From assembly GCF_014201805.1 (NCBI RefSeq), contig NZ_JACHFK010000006.1:186001-250000 (forward strand): a stretch of DNA of 64,000 bases, written 5' to 3'. Under the pieces are notes generated by a model. That model did not search any database. It was not told the DNA's origin and saw only the letters and a program-made list of their open reading frames with translations. The position numbers and the translations under genes were made by a program. Positions 16,563-28,113 of this stretch are shown in pieces. The stretch's first letter is position 1, and each line of letters starts with the position of its first letter. Source of the DNA: Deinococcus metalli (GTDB lineage Bacteria > Deinococcota > Deinococci > Deinococcales > Deinococcaceae).

Positions 16563-17783
16563 TCATGGCCGTGTGTCCGGCTGCGGCGTGGGGGTGTCTG
16601 GCGCGCCGCCCAGCGTCCGGCCGCGATACGCGCTGCTGGTCAACCAGTAGCGCTGCACCCAGCGTTTGCCCAGCGTGGCGATCGGCACCGCGATGATCGC
16701 GCCCAGGGCGCCGCCCAGGCTCAGGCCCACCAGCAGCGCGACCAGGATCGCGGCGGGGCTCAGCGACACCGTGCGCCCCATAATCAGCGGCCCCAGCACG
16801 TTGCCCTGAAGCTGGTTGATCACGAAGTACACGGCTGCGACCAGCCCGACCACGACGGTGCCCTGCGGCAGCGCCTGGAGCATCGCCACGGCCGCCGCGA
16901 GCACGATCCCCACGTACGGAATCAGGCTGACCAGACCGCTCAGCAGGCCCAGCGCCAGGGCGTTCGGGACCTTCAGGACAAGCAGGCCCAGGTACGCCAG
17001 GGCGGCCGCCGCGAGCATCAGCAGCAGCTGGCCGCGCATGTACCCGCCGAAACTCTCGCTGACGTCCTCCGACAGGCGGTACACGGTGGGCTGCCACGCG
17101 CGCGGAAACAGGTGCAGGACACTCAGGCCCACGCGGGCGTAGTCGAACATGAAGTACAGCGCCAGGGTCACGATGAAGCCCACCTGCCCCAGCCACCCGA
17201 TCAGGTTCGAGAGGGTGTTCAGGACGTCCGGGCCGCTGCGCAGCACCCGGTCGAGGATCGGCCCGGCGTTCTGGGTGAGGTTGGTGGTCTGCTCGGAGAT
17301 GTACTTGTCCACGCTCTCTTTGAGCCCCTGCGCGCCCGGAATCTTGTCCAGGCGGTCGAGCAGCCGGAACAACACGTTCTCGAGGTTCTGCGCGATCTGC
17401 GGAATGCCGTTGATCAGCCCCGTGATCTGCGAGCTGACCGCCGCCACCAGGAAGGTCAGCAGCGCCAGCGTCACGATCAGCAGCAGCATCACTCCGATGG
17501 GCCGGCCGACCCGGCGGCGCTCCAGCCACACCAGCACCGGCTGCGCCAGGAAGGCCAGCGCGTAGGCACTGAGCACCATCACGATCACGCCTGCCAGCAC
17601 GCCGGACCCCCACACCAGCAGCCGCCATGCCACGTAGCCCATGGCGATGAACGCCAGCAGGCGCACCACCGGCCGCGCCCACATCAGCCGCAGCAGGTGG
17701 CGGATATCGCGCGCCTCCCACCAGCTGGTCTGATCACGGGCCGGCAGGGGCGAGACGTCAGGCGGAACAGGCACGCGGGTCAC
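16563..17783 (-). CDS. AI-2E family transporter (PerM-like)
   Basis: 406 residues with the family's usual pattern: paired N-terminal membrane segments, a long amphipathic middle region (about 140-230, starting QITGLINGIPQIAQN), and a C-terminal set of membrane segments with GLLSGLVSLIPYVGIVLAA and NQLQGNVLGPLIMGR. Members export small molecules or act as Na+(Li+)/H+ antiporters; the substrate is open here. I chose the GTG at 17783 (CAGGAT ends 6 nt before it); an earlier GTG at 17816 overlaps a terminator arm. Confidence 0.85.
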   Translation of the reverse strand: MTRVPVPPDVSPLPARDQTSWWEARDIRHLLRLMWARPVVRLLAFIAMGYVAWRLLVWGSGVLAGVIVMVLSAYALAFLAQPVLVWLERRRVGRPIGVMLLLIVTLALLTFLVAAVSSQITGLINGIPQIAQNLENVLFRLLDRLDKIPGAQGLKESVDKYISEQTTNLTQNAGPILDRVLRSGPDVLNTLSNLIGWLGQVGFIVTLALYFMFDYARVGLSVLHLFPRAWQPTVYRLSEDVSESFGGYMRGQLLLMLAAAALAYLGLLVLKVPNALALGLLSGLVSLIPYVGIVLAAAVAMLQALPQGTVVVGLVAAVYFVINQLQGNVLGPLIMGRTVSLSPAAILVALLVGLSLGGALGAIIAVPIATLGKRWVQRYWLTSSAYRGRTLGGAPDTPTPQPDTRP

Positions 17784-17813
17784 GCCCCCATCCTGCCACC
17801 AATGACGCGATGG

Positions 17814-17848
17814 CACGCGCCCCCGGCCACGTGGGTCGGGGGCGCGTG
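17814..17848 (-). terminator. terminator after TRAP transporter gene
   Basis: Minus-strand CACGCGCCCCCG/CGGGGGCGCGTG, a 12-bp perfect stem with an 11-nt loop, 13 bp after the TRAP permease stop. Confidence 0.75.
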
Positions 17849-17861
17849 GGGAGCGGGTGGT

Positions 17862-19991
<2,130 letters not shown>

Positions 19992-20074
19992 GCTGTCCTC
20001 ACTGAGGGGAAAGAGGGGCGGGGGCCAGCCGCGCGCTGCGGACTGACCCCCGGACACGTGGCGCGGGTGGGGGG

Positions 20075-21043
20075 TTACTTGACGTTCAGGCCCTTTTCCT
20101 TGAAGTACTTCACCGCGCCCGCGTGCAGCGGCGCCGGCAGGCCCTTGACCGCCTTGGCCAGCGTGAAGTTCGACGCCAGGCTCGGGTGGATCGCTTTGAG
20201 TGCCGTCTCGTTGTCGAAGACAGCCTTCATGGCCTTGTACACGGTGTCCTCGCTGACTCCCGTGGTGGTGACCAGGGTCGCCTGCACCGCCACGCTGGGC
20301 ACGGTCGCGCCCACGCCCTTGTACTGTCCGCCGGGGATGTTGTAGCGCACGTAGAAGGGGTATTTCTTGATCAGGCTGGCCGCCTGGTTGCCCGCGACGG
20401 GCACGAGGCTCACGGGCAGCGTCTGGGCGATCTGCGCGATCACGCTGGCGCCCAGGCCGCCCGTGAAGAACAGAGCGTCGGCGCGCTTGTCCTGCATCAG
20501 CGAGATGCCCTGCGCCGGCGACACGCGCAGCGCCTGCCCCAGGTCCTCGACGGTCACGCCGTACGCTTCGAGCACCTGCTTGGCGGTCTGCTCGGTGCCC
20601 GAACCCAGGTCACCGATCACGACGCGCTTGCCCTTCAGGTCCGCCACGGACGAAATCTTGCTGTCCTTCAGGGCCACGAGGTGCAGCACCTCGGGGTACA
20701 GCATGGCCATCACGCGCAGCTTGGCGTTGGCCTTGCCCTCGAAGGCCGGCAGGCCGGTGCCCTTGTAGGCGTAGTACGTGATGTCGTTCTGCACCAGCGC
20801 GGCGTCCAGCTCGCCGGTCGCCAGGGCGTTGACGTTGAACACGCTGCCGCCGGTGCTGCGGGCGTTGGCGCGCACGCCGCTGTTCGCGTCGTTGATCAGC
20901 TTGGCCATGCCGGTCGCCACCGGGAAATACACCCCGGTCGTGCTGCCCGAGCCGATGGTCAGGAAGGCGTTGCCCTGTGCGAGCGCCAGAGCGGCTGTGG
21001 CGAGGACGCTGAGGGCCAGAACCTGCTTGGTGGTCTTCTTCAT
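20075..21043 (-). CDS. TAXI family TRAP transporter solute-binding protein
   Basis: 322 residues with signal peptide (MKKTTKQVLALSVLATAALA, cleaved after the following LAQ). The mature N-terminus LTIGSGSTTGVYFPVATGMA is the TAXI-family hallmark, and VVIGDLGSGTEQTAKQVLEA is the second ligand-binding stretch. It captures the substrate and delivers it to the fused permease encoded downstream. GGAGGAG before the ATG; a -10-like TAACAT lies at 21110-21105. Confidence 0.92.
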   Translation of the reverse strand: MKKTTKQVLALSVLATAALALAQGNAFLTIGSGSTTGVYFPVATGMAKLINDANSGVRANARSTGGSVFNVNALATGELDAALVQNDITYYAYKGTGLPAFEGKANAKLRVMAMLYPEVLHLVALKDSKISSVADLKGKRVVIGDLGSGTEQTAKQVLEAYGVTVEDLGQALRVSPAQGISLMQDKRADALFFTGGLGASVIAQIAQTLPVSLVPVAGNQAASLIKKYPFYVRYNIPGGQYKGVGATVPSVAVQATLVTTTGVSEDTVYKAMKAVFDNETALKAIHPSLASNFTLAKAVKGLPAPLHAGAVKYFKEKGLNVK

Positions 21044-21188
21044 GAAACTCCTCCTGGGCACAGCCGGCGTACCGGACTGCATGTGGTGGTGGGGAATGCC
21101 CGGGATGTTAACACACAGATGAAATCGGCCGGCGTCCACGATGACGCCACGCCGCCGCAGCGCGCGGCGCACGCGTTACAGTGACGCC

Positions 21189-21956
21189 ATGACGTCCGAG
21201 CGTTCCGCCCGCGCCGCCGATTCCGCGCCGATCATCGTGGCCGAGAACGTCCAGAAGCACTTCGGCAGCTTCCACGCGCTGCGCGGCGTGAGCATGAGCG
21301 TCCGCCCCGGCGAGGTCGTGGTCGTGATCGGCCCCTCCGGCAGCGGCAAGAGCACCTTCATCCGTACCATCAACGCGCTCGACCCGCACGACGGCGGCAC
21401 CATCACCGTGGACGGCATTCCCCTCCAGGGTGCCAAGAACCTCGACGCGATCCGCCGCGAGGTCGGCATGGTCTTTCAGAGCTTCAACCTCTTTCCGCAC
21501 CTGACCGTGCTGGAGAACATCACCCTGGCGCCCACCCGCGTGCGCGGCGCGAGCCGGGCCGACGCCGAGGCGCGCGGCCTGGAGCTGCTGCGCCGCGTGG
21601 GCATCGAGGAGCAGGCGCACAAGTACCCCGCGCAGCTCTCCGGCGGGCAGCAGCAGCGGGTGGCGATTGCCCGCGCGCTCGCAATGGAGCCCAAGATCAT
21701 GCTCTTCGACGAGCCCACCAGCGCCCTCGACCCCGAGATGATCAAGGAAGTGCTGGACGTCATGAAGGAACTCGCCCGCTCGGGCATGACCATGCTGGTC
21801 GTCACGCACGAGATGGGCTTCGCCCGCGAGGTTGCCGACCGCCTGCTGTTCTTCGATCAGGGCACCATCGTCGAGGACACCACGCCCGACGAGTTCTACG
21901 AGCACCCGAAACACGAGCGCGCCAAGCAGTTCCTGAGCAAGATCCTGGGACATTAG
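21189..21956 (+). CDS. polar amino-acid type ABC transporter ATP-binding protein (GlnQ-like)
   Basis: 255-residue ABC ATPase. Walker [10 protein letters not shown] near residue 48-56, Q-loop FQSFNLFPH, signature LSGGQQQRV, Walker [15 protein letters not shown], and H-loop VTHEMGFA: the polar amino-acid import subfamily. The start is fixed by TACAGT ending 6 nt before the ATG (leaderless type). Unusually, no permease or binding-protein gene is next to it; the AT-rich island begins immediately after its stop, so an insertion may have split an operon. Confidence 0.9.
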   Translation: MTSERSARAADSAPIIVAENVQKHFGSFHALRGVSMSVRPGEVVVVIGPSGSGKSTFIRTINALDPHDGGTITVDGIPLQGAKNLDAIRREVGMVFQSFNLFPHLTVLENITLAPTRVRGASRADAEARGLELLRRVGIEEQAHKYPAQLSGGQQQRVAIARALAMEPKIMLFDEPTSALDPEMIKEVLDVMKELARSGMTMLVVTHEMGFAREVADRLLFFDQGTIVEDTTPDEFYEHPKHERAKQFLSKILGH

Positions 21957-21959
21957 TGA

Positions 21960-22157
21960 TCTGGAAGTGAAAAAACGGCCTTGAAAGCACACCAAAACCG
22001 CATTCTCAATCAGTTGGGCGAGATCATTGCTCGTTACAGTGTGCTTTGGTCGTATTCTATCCCAGGCAGCATATCTGGAGTATAAGCGCGCATCGATGCA
22101 TGATGTTGATTTAGCGGTGGAGAGGGTTAGACCGAAGAATTTCAAGCGAAAGGATGT
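21960..22157 (+). pseudogene. possible frameshifted coding remnant in AT-rich island
   Basis: Two reading frames look like pieces of one protein. From about 21981, LKAHQNRILNQLGEIIARYS continues to a stop at about 22084. From 22066 the frame shifted by one base reads on as AAYLEYKRASMHDVDLAVER and further to TGA at 22157. Neither part has a convincing start, and the upstream end meets the glnQ-like stop. I do not recognise the protein. It may be the truncated, frameshifted 3' end of a gene whose partner is the next ORF. Confidence 0.35.
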
Positions 22158-22793
22158 TTGAGATTGAAAACCGCAGACTTGAATTTTGCCCTGAAAGATT
22201 TTATGCGGTCTCAGTTGAGACCGCTAGGATATCGTGGCAGGAAAGGATACTATGGATTTGTAAAAGACCTTCCTCATGCCAACGGCGATGTTGAGTTCGA
22301 CTACAGCTATACGAATTATTCACCATGGTGTCATAAATTGCAATTTTGCGCATCCGTTCGCCACGAATCCATTGAAAAGTCAATCCGTGAAGTTCTAGGT
22401 ATCGGGCCGATGGCAGAGTTCCTGAGCTCGTACTCCATCCACGTTACGGCGGGATATTTCGAAAAAAATGCTAATTTTTCATATGAGATAAAAACAGAGG
22501 ACGACCTGGAGAGCTGCTTGTCTAGGTCGATAGAGAAGATATTATTGATGGACTCTATGTGTTGTAAATGCTCCGATATTGAGTACATAACTGACTGCTT
22601 GAATGAGGAGCTGTCCACCGGTCTCAACTATCTGAGTGGAGATCCGCTAAACAGATATTACCGCATGCTGCTTCTAAATAAGCTGACTAATTCGCCGCAG
22701 TACACTCTTGCATTAGAATATGTAACAGGACTACAATTTTATCCGACAAACGCGGTATTTAAATCAATAATTGATCGAATCAAAGACGTGTAA
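22158..22793 (+). CDS. hypothetical protein, possibly DUF4304-like, in AT-rich island
   Basis: About 211 residues with low G+C content and codon use (ATA, TTA, AGA, AAT) quite unlike all neighbours, so clearly acquired. The N-terminal half (LNFALKDFMRSQLRPLGYRG then GFVKDL and FDYSY) resembles DUF4304-type proteins, a family often found with immunity genes; this is a weak visual match. There is a cluster MCCKCSD near residue 133. Starts are TTG at 22158 or, better spaced from AAGGA, TTG at 22164. Confidence 0.55.
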   Translation: MRLKTADLNFALKDFMRSQLRPLGYRGRKGYYGFVKDLPHANGDVEFDYSYTNYSPWCHKLQFCASVRHESIEKSIREVLGIGPMAEFLSSYSIHVTAGYFEKNANFSYEIKTEDDLESCLSRSIEKILLMDSMCCKCSDIEYITDCLNEELSTGLNYLSGDPLNRYYRMLLLNKLTNSPQYTLALEYVTGLQFYPTNAVFKSIIDRIKDV

Positions 22794-22879
22794 CCAATAT
22801 GTTTATAAGTGTAAGCTAATATAGGCTCGCCCGAAATCTTCGAAATCGAAATCTGATATCCAATGCATCGGCCGTGCCC

Positions 22880-24103
22880 TCAAGCGTCCCGCCGCAGCTT
22901 GCCGCACTGCCACCACGCGGCGGCGCTGAACGCGGCGCTCAGAACGAAGACCGGCGTGTAGCCGGCCGCGTCCGCGATCAGGCCGCCCAGCACCGGCATG
23001 AACAGCGCCCCGCCCACCAGCGTGTTCAGCGTACCGATGTAGCGGCTGCGCTCGCCGGGCGGCGAGATGTTCAGCAGGTGGTTGGTGTGCCCCAGGTTGA
23101 AGCCCTGGGCAGCCACCGACGTCAGGATGAACACGCCCAGGTACGCCCACGTGCCCAGCTGCAGCGCCCCGACCACCACGGCGTACAGCGGCGCGACGCC
23201 GTAGAAGAACGTCGCGTAACGGATGATGCGGCGAGAGCCCTTGCGCTCCGCCACGCGCTGCCACACGATGTTCGACAGCGGCGCGGCGCCGGTCAGGGCC
23301 ATCACGAAGATACCCAGCGTGGCGGCCGGGAAGTGCAGGCTGCGCAGCGCGTTCGCGGCGTAGAAGGGATCGCTCATGCTGCCCCCGGCGAGCAGCAGGC
23401 GCACCATCAGGAAGGCGCGGAAGTGCGGGTCGCGCAGCGTCTCGGGAATGGCGCGCAGTTCGCCGCGCAGGCCCTGCGGTTCCTGCGGCGGGTCCGGCGG
23501 CTCCTCCACGCGGCCCAGCACGCCGTACCCGATGGTGTACGCGGTGGTCGCCAGCGCGAAGATCAGCGCGTAGTCGTATGGGAAGGTCAGCGACGAGCCC
23601 AGGATCAGCCGGACGATCAGCCCCGCTCCGAAGGCGAGCAGGCCGCCGTACAGGTTGCGGGTGCCGAAAAACCGCGCCCGGCGCTCGCTGGCGACCGTCT
23701 TGCTGATCACCTCCAGAAACGGCAGGCCCGACACGCCCGACGCCAGCGCGTTGACCAGCATGGCGAGCACGAACAGTGTCAGGCACAGGGCCGGCCGGTC
23801 CGCGAGCAGGCCGGCGATCAGCACCATCGCCAGGTACGCGCCGGTGCGGACGCCCGCCGCCGAGCGGTACACCGGCAGCTTGTACGGCAGCGCCCGCACC
23901 CGCGCCGCGACCAGCAGTTGCGGCAGCATCCACCCGCCCGCCGCAATGGACGGCAGCAGCCCGATCACCCAGTTCGGGGCGCCCAGCCGCGACGCGAAGC
24001 CCGCGACGACCACCGGCACGTTCAGGAAGCCGTCGCCCAGCGACGCGCCCCAGCCGTTCAGGATGCCAAACTTCTCGTTGCGGCTCCAGTTCATGCGCGG
24101 CAT
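22880..24103 (-). CDS. MFS transporter
   Basis: 407-residue protein with about 12 hydrophobic segments and a central cytoplasmic loop (VEEPPDPPQEPQGLRGELRA, about residues 188-207), the major facilitator layout. Segments such as LNGWGASLGDGFLN and GERSRYIGTLNTLVGGALF are typical of the Deinococcus/Thermus MFS branch. The substrate is unknown. The ATG at 24103 is chosen because GATAAT ends 7 nt before it; an ATG 9 bp upstream overlaps that box. Confidence 0.85.
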   Translation of the reverse strand: MPRMNWSRNEKFGILNGWGASLGDGFLNVPVVVAGFASRLGAPNWVIGLLPSIAAGGWMLPQLLVAARVRALPYKLPVYRSAAGVRTGAYLAMVLIAGLLADRPALCLTLFVLAMLVNALASGVSGLPFLEVISKTVASERRARFFGTRNLYGGLLAFGAGLIVRLILGSSLTFPYDYALIFALATTAYTIGYGVLGRVEEPPDPPQEPQGLRGELRAIPETLRDPHFRAFLMVRLLLAGGSMSDPFYAANALRSLHFPAATLGIFVMALTGAAPLSNIVWQRVAERKGSRRIIRYATFFYGVAPLYAVVVGALQLGTWAYLGVFILTSVAAQGFNLGHTNHLLNISPPGERSRYIGTLNTLVGGALFMPVLGGLIADAAGYTPVFVLSAAFSAAAWWQCGKLRRDA

Positions 24104-24227
24104 GCGGCGCATTATCCGCCCCGCTCTTTGTCACGGTTCAGCCAGTCGGGACGGCGCCCCGAACGGACGCGCGGTCAGAATTTCCGGCCTGCCGGCGGGC
24201 GCCGCGGCCCCCGACGCGGCCAGTGGT

Positions 24228-25859
24228 TCACGCGCCGGGCAGACGCAGGATGCCTTCCAGCGCCACGTAGGCGTCGGGGCGGGCCAGGAACACGAGTTCG
24301 TCCTCGTCGGTCAGGCGCAGCTCGGGGCGGGGGAGGCGCACCGTGCCGTCCCGGACGACGCCGATCACCTCGACGCCCGGCGGCAGGCTCAGCAGGTGCA
24401 GCCGCGCGCCGCGCCACGAGGGCGGCACGCCCCGGCGGTACAGCTCGCGGTCGGCGCTCGGCGCGGCGTCCGGCTCGGGCGTGGCAGGAGCGTCGTAGGG
24501 GGTGGCGGGCGCGTCGAGCGCGCGGCGCGGAATGAAACGCACGGTGTCCGGCAGCAGGGCCGGGCCGCCCGCGTGCACGCCGCTGTCGCGCCGGGACGTG
24601 AGCTGTGTGGGCAGCAGGCCCGACACGCCGCTCAGGACATGCGCCAGGCCGCTGGCGAGCAGCGCGACCGGCAGCAGCGCCTCACCGCCCCACGCCACGC
24701 CCAGCAGCGCGGCGGCCAGCGGCACGTTCAGCGTGACGGTCAGGAACGCGACCGCGCCGACCAGCGTGGACGTGGCGGTGTCGATGCCGAGCACGCTGCC
24801 CAGCCCCGCGCCCAGCAGGCCGCCCACGCCCACCGACGGCAGCACGCCCCCGCCGAAGGCGACCGCGGTGCCCAGCGCCAGCAGCGCCCAGCGCCACGCG
24901 CCCTGTGCCAGCCCCTCCGGGCCGGTGAATCCGGACACCGCGAGCTGCACGAAGCCGCTGCCGTCGCCCAGCACGCCGGGCATCACCTGCCACGCCACCA
25001 GCGCGGTGAGCAGGCCGAACGCACCGCCCAGCACGGGCCGCAGCCACCCGCCGGTCACCGGCGCCGGCCACCAGCGTGCGATCAGCAGCAGCAGCCAGCC
25101 GGCCAGCGTGACCAGCGCCGCGACCAGCACGAACGACGGCACCTGCGCCGCCGCCGGCACCTGCACGTCCGGCACGCTCAGGAAGGGCGAGAAGCCGTAC
25201 GCGAGGCCGTACACCGCGCTGCCCGCGACAGCCGCGAGCACGCAGGGCATCAGCACCTCGAACTCAAACTCGAAGCGGCGGTACAGCACCTCGACCACGA
25301 ACACCGCTGCCGCCAGCGGCGCGTGCAGCACCGCGCCCAGGCCCGCCGCCGCACCTGCCAGGGTCAGGGCGCGCACCTCCACCGCGTCCAGCCGCGTGAC
25401 GCGCTGCATCAGGCGCGTGCCGAGCTGGCCAGTCATGGTGAAGGCCGCGTCGCGCCCGATCAGCAGGCCCGAGCCGTAGGCCAACACCGTGCCGAGCAGC
25501 GTGCGGAGCTGCGCCAGCACGCCCGGCCACTGCCCGCGCGCGTGGTAGCCGCCGATGAGCTGCGTCAGCGGGCCGCCGGGCGTGGCGGGCACCAGCCACG
25601 CGTACGCCGCCCCGATCACCGGCAGGGCCAACAGGCCCCACGGCGTGGCCGTGCCGAAGGCGATCAGCAGGCCGCCCTCGCCCGGCGTGCCCGGCGGCGC
25701 GTAGCCGGTCACGGCCCCGCCCACCCCCACCACCGCGTCCAGCACGGCGCGCAGCAGGATGCTCAGGCCGCCCACCAGGCCGCCCACCAGCACGCTCAGC
25801 ACGACCAGCCGCCCGGTCTCCAGGCGGGTCATGACGGCGCGGGGCAGCGGGGAGCGCAT
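24228..25859 (-). CDS. ClC-type chloride channel/antiporter with C-terminal TrkA-C-like domain
   Basis: About 543 residues. The first 420 carry roughly ten or more membrane segments of the ClC fold (GSGLLIGRDAAFTMTGQLG near residue 136, LHAPLAAAVFVVEVLYRR, GVLPSVGVGGLLGAGLGS). The last 80 residues (GVEVIGVVRDG...LTDEDELVFLARP) look like a TrkA-C/RCK-C ligand domain. The usual GREGP motif that holds the gating glutamate reads GRDAA, so gating and coupling may differ. Start set from TAGCAT ending 7 nt before the ATG. Confidence 0.82.
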   Translation of the reverse strand: MRSPLPRAVMTRLETGRLVVLSVLVGGLVGGLSILLRAVLDAVVGVGGAVTGYAPPGTPGEGGLLIAFGTATPWGLLALPVIGAAYAWLVPATPGGPLTQLIGGYHARGQWPGVLAQLRTLLGTVLAYGSGLLIGRDAAFTMTGQLGTRLMQRVTRLDAVEVRALTLAGAAAGLGAVLHAPLAAAVFVVEVLYRRFEFEFEVLMPCVLAAVAGSAVYGLAYGFSPFLSVPDVQVPAAAQVPSFVLVAALVTLAGWLLLLIARWWPAPVTGGWLRPVLGGAFGLLTALVAWQVMPGVLGDGSGFVQLAVSGFTGPEGLAQGAWRWALLALGTAVAFGGGVLPSVGVGGLLGAGLGSVLGIDTATSTLVGAVAFLTVTLNVPLAAALLGVAWGGEALLPVALLASGLAHVLSGVSGLLPTQLTSRRDSGVHAGGPALLPDTVRFIPRRALDAPATPYDAPATPEPDAAPSADRELYRRGVPPSWRGARLHLLSLPPGVEVIGVVRDGTVRLPRPELRLTDEDELVFLARPDAYVALEGILRLPGA

Positions 25860-25940
25860 GCCGTGCATGCTAGAGCAAAGTCGCGCGTGGCCGCGTCCGC
25901 GCGGTCATGAAGACCTCCTAAAGCTCGGCCGCGCCCCAAG

Positions 25941-25952
25941 CCCTGATCAGGG
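25941..25952. promoter_or_regulatory. palindrome in the sodA promoter
   Basis: CCCTGATCAGGG is a perfect 12-bp palindrome nested inside a larger inverted repeat CGCGCCCC/GGGGCGCG (25930-25957). It ends 5 bp before the likely -10 box TAAGAT (25958-25963), so it fills the -35/-10 spacer, where a repressor would block transcription. The gap is divergent, so a terminator role is unlikely. Confidence 0.45.
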
Positions 25953-26027
25953 GCGCGTAAGATAAGCTCGCCCGGCCGGACGCGGGCCGCCGTGGCACGC
26001 GTTTTCCGGCCTGAAAGGAGCCCTCTC

Positions 26028-26651
<624 letters not shown>

Positions 26652-26667
26652 CCCCATCCGTCCCCTG

Positions 26668-26691
26668 CCCCCGGCCGCGCGCCGGGGGTTT
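26668..26691 (+). terminator. terminator after sodA
   Basis: CCCCCGGC/GCCGGGGG stem with a 5-nt loop followed by TTTGTG, 17 bp after the stop. Confidence 0.8.
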
Positions 26692-26714
26692 GTGCTGGCG
26701 TCAGGCCACGGGGG

Positions 26715-28067
26715 TCATGGCGCGGCGGCGCTCACGTGGGCGATCACCGGGCCGCCGGGTTTCAGGGTCACGCTGGGCTTCAGGCCGGTGGGGCCGCCGC
26801 CCGGCACGTCGTAGTGCAGGTCGCGCAGCAGCGCCGCCGCGATCAGCGTGGCCTCCAGCAGCGCGAGATGATTGCCGATGCACATCCGCGCGCCCGCGCC
26901 AAAGGGCATGTAGGCGTCGGGCGTGCGGGCGCCACCCAGCCAGCGCTGCGGGTCGAAGACGTCGGGGCGCGGCCATGCCACAGCGCTGCGCTGCATCAGG
27001 TAGATGTTCACCGAGACGTTCGCGCCGGCCGGCAGGGCGTAGCCCGCCACCGTGACGGGTTCCGTCGCCTGCCGCGGCACGATCCACGCGGGCGGGTACA
27101 GGCGCAGCGCTTCCTGGATGCAGGCGTTCACGTACGGCAGGTTCCGCGCGTCCGCGGCGTCCGGGTCGCGGCCAGCCAGCACGGCGCGCACCTCGGCACG
27201 GGCGCGTTCCTGCACGTCCGGGTGCCGCGCGAACTCCAGGAACAGGAAGGTCAGCAGCGTGGCGGTCGTCTCGTGTCCGGCCAGGAACAGGGTCATCACC
27301 TCGTCGCGGATCTCGCGGTCGCTCAGGCCGCCCTGGCCGTGCTCGTCGCGGGCGGCCAGGAGCATGCCCAGCAGGTCCGTGCCGGGCTCGGCGGCCGCGC
27401 GGCGCTCCCCGATGATGCGCGCCACGACGCGGTCGAGCGCCGCGCCGGACGCCTGTGCGCGGCGGTTGGCGGGCGTGGGCCAGTGCACGGGGACGTCCAC
27501 CACGGCGCGCACGCGCTCGGTGGTGCGCTCCAGCAGGGGCGGCAGCTCCCGCTCGACCACGCCCAGTTCGTGCTCGTGCAGACCCGTACCGAACAGCACG
27601 GCGGCGATGGCGCGCAGGGTCACGCGCATCATCTCGCTGCCCAGTTCGACCGCTTCCCCCGCGCTGGCCGCCGCGTTCAGGCGGGCCACGGTGGGCCGGG
27701 TCGCCTCCACGATGTCCGCCGCCATGCCGCCCAGCGCCGCGCGGTGGAACGCGGGCTGCATCAGGCGGCGATGGGCGCGCCACTCCTGTCCCTCGGCGGT
27801 CAGCAGACCCGTGCCCAGGAAGTCCCGCATCTTCTGGATCCCGCGTCCCTTGCGGAAGGACGCGGCCTTCGAGGCGAGCACCTCGCGCGCGCTGGCCGGG
27901 TCGCTCAGCATCAGCACGTCGCGCGGCCCGACTTTCATGGTCAGGACGTCGCCGTACGCGGCGCGCAGGTGCCGCATGTACCCGATCGGATCGGCCCGCA
28001 GCGCGCCCATCTGACGCAGCGGTGGGTGCCGGTGCGGCCCGGGCGGCCGGGAGGGGGCGGTGGTCAT
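26715..28067 (-). CDS. cytochrome P450
   Basis: 450-residue soluble bacterial P450. Proline-rich start PPGPHRHPP, oxygen-binding helix motif AGHETT near residue 260, ExxR in EALRLYPP, and heme-ligand loop FGAGARMCIG with the cysteine at about residue 396. It is close in type to the CYP enzyme that hydroxylates the carotenoid ring on the deinoxanthin pathway in D. radiodurans, but the substrate cannot be proved here and no carotenoid gene is adjacent. CATACT ends 6 nt before the ATG, a near match to the leaderless pattern. Confidence 0.92.
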   Translation of the reverse strand: MTTAPSRPPGPHRHPPLRQMGALRADPIGYMRHLRAAYGDVLTMKVGPRDVLMLSDPASAREVLASKAASFRKGRGIQKMRDFLGTGLLTAEGQEWRAHRRLMQPAFHRAALGGMAADIVEATRPTVARLNAAASAGEAVELGSEMMRVTLRAIAAVLFGTGLHEHELGVVERELPPLLERTTERVRAVVDVPVHWPTPANRRAQASGAALDRVVARIIGERRAAAEPGTDLLGMLLAARDEHGQGGLSDREIRDEVMTLFLAGHETTATLLTFLFLEFARHPDVQERARAEVRAVLAGRDPDAADARNLPYVNACIQEALRLYPPAWIVPRQATEPVTVAGYALPAGANVSVNIYLMQRSAVAWPRPDVFDPQRWLGGARTPDAYMPFGAGARMCIGNHLALLEATLIAAALLRDLHYDVPGGGPTGLKPSVTLKPGGPVIAHVSAAAP

Positions 28068-28113
28068 GCCGGCAGTATGGCGCGCCCTGGCACGCCCACG
28101 CGCTACCGGGCCG

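Noticed and set aside
17784..17816. Upstream GTG as start of the AI-2E transporter
   Set aside because: It overlaps the 12-bp terminator arm of the TRAP gene, and the later GTG has a better placed -10-like box.
22803..22870. Minus-strand frame reading MHWISDFDFEDFGRAYISLHL at the island's right edge
   Set aside because: Only 21 codons, no promoter or ribosome binding site, no motif; could be a remnant but cannot be supported.
23600..25910. Long plus-strand frames over the MFS and ClC genes
   Set aside because: Antisense shadows with His/Gln/Arg-rich composition; no start signals and no domains.
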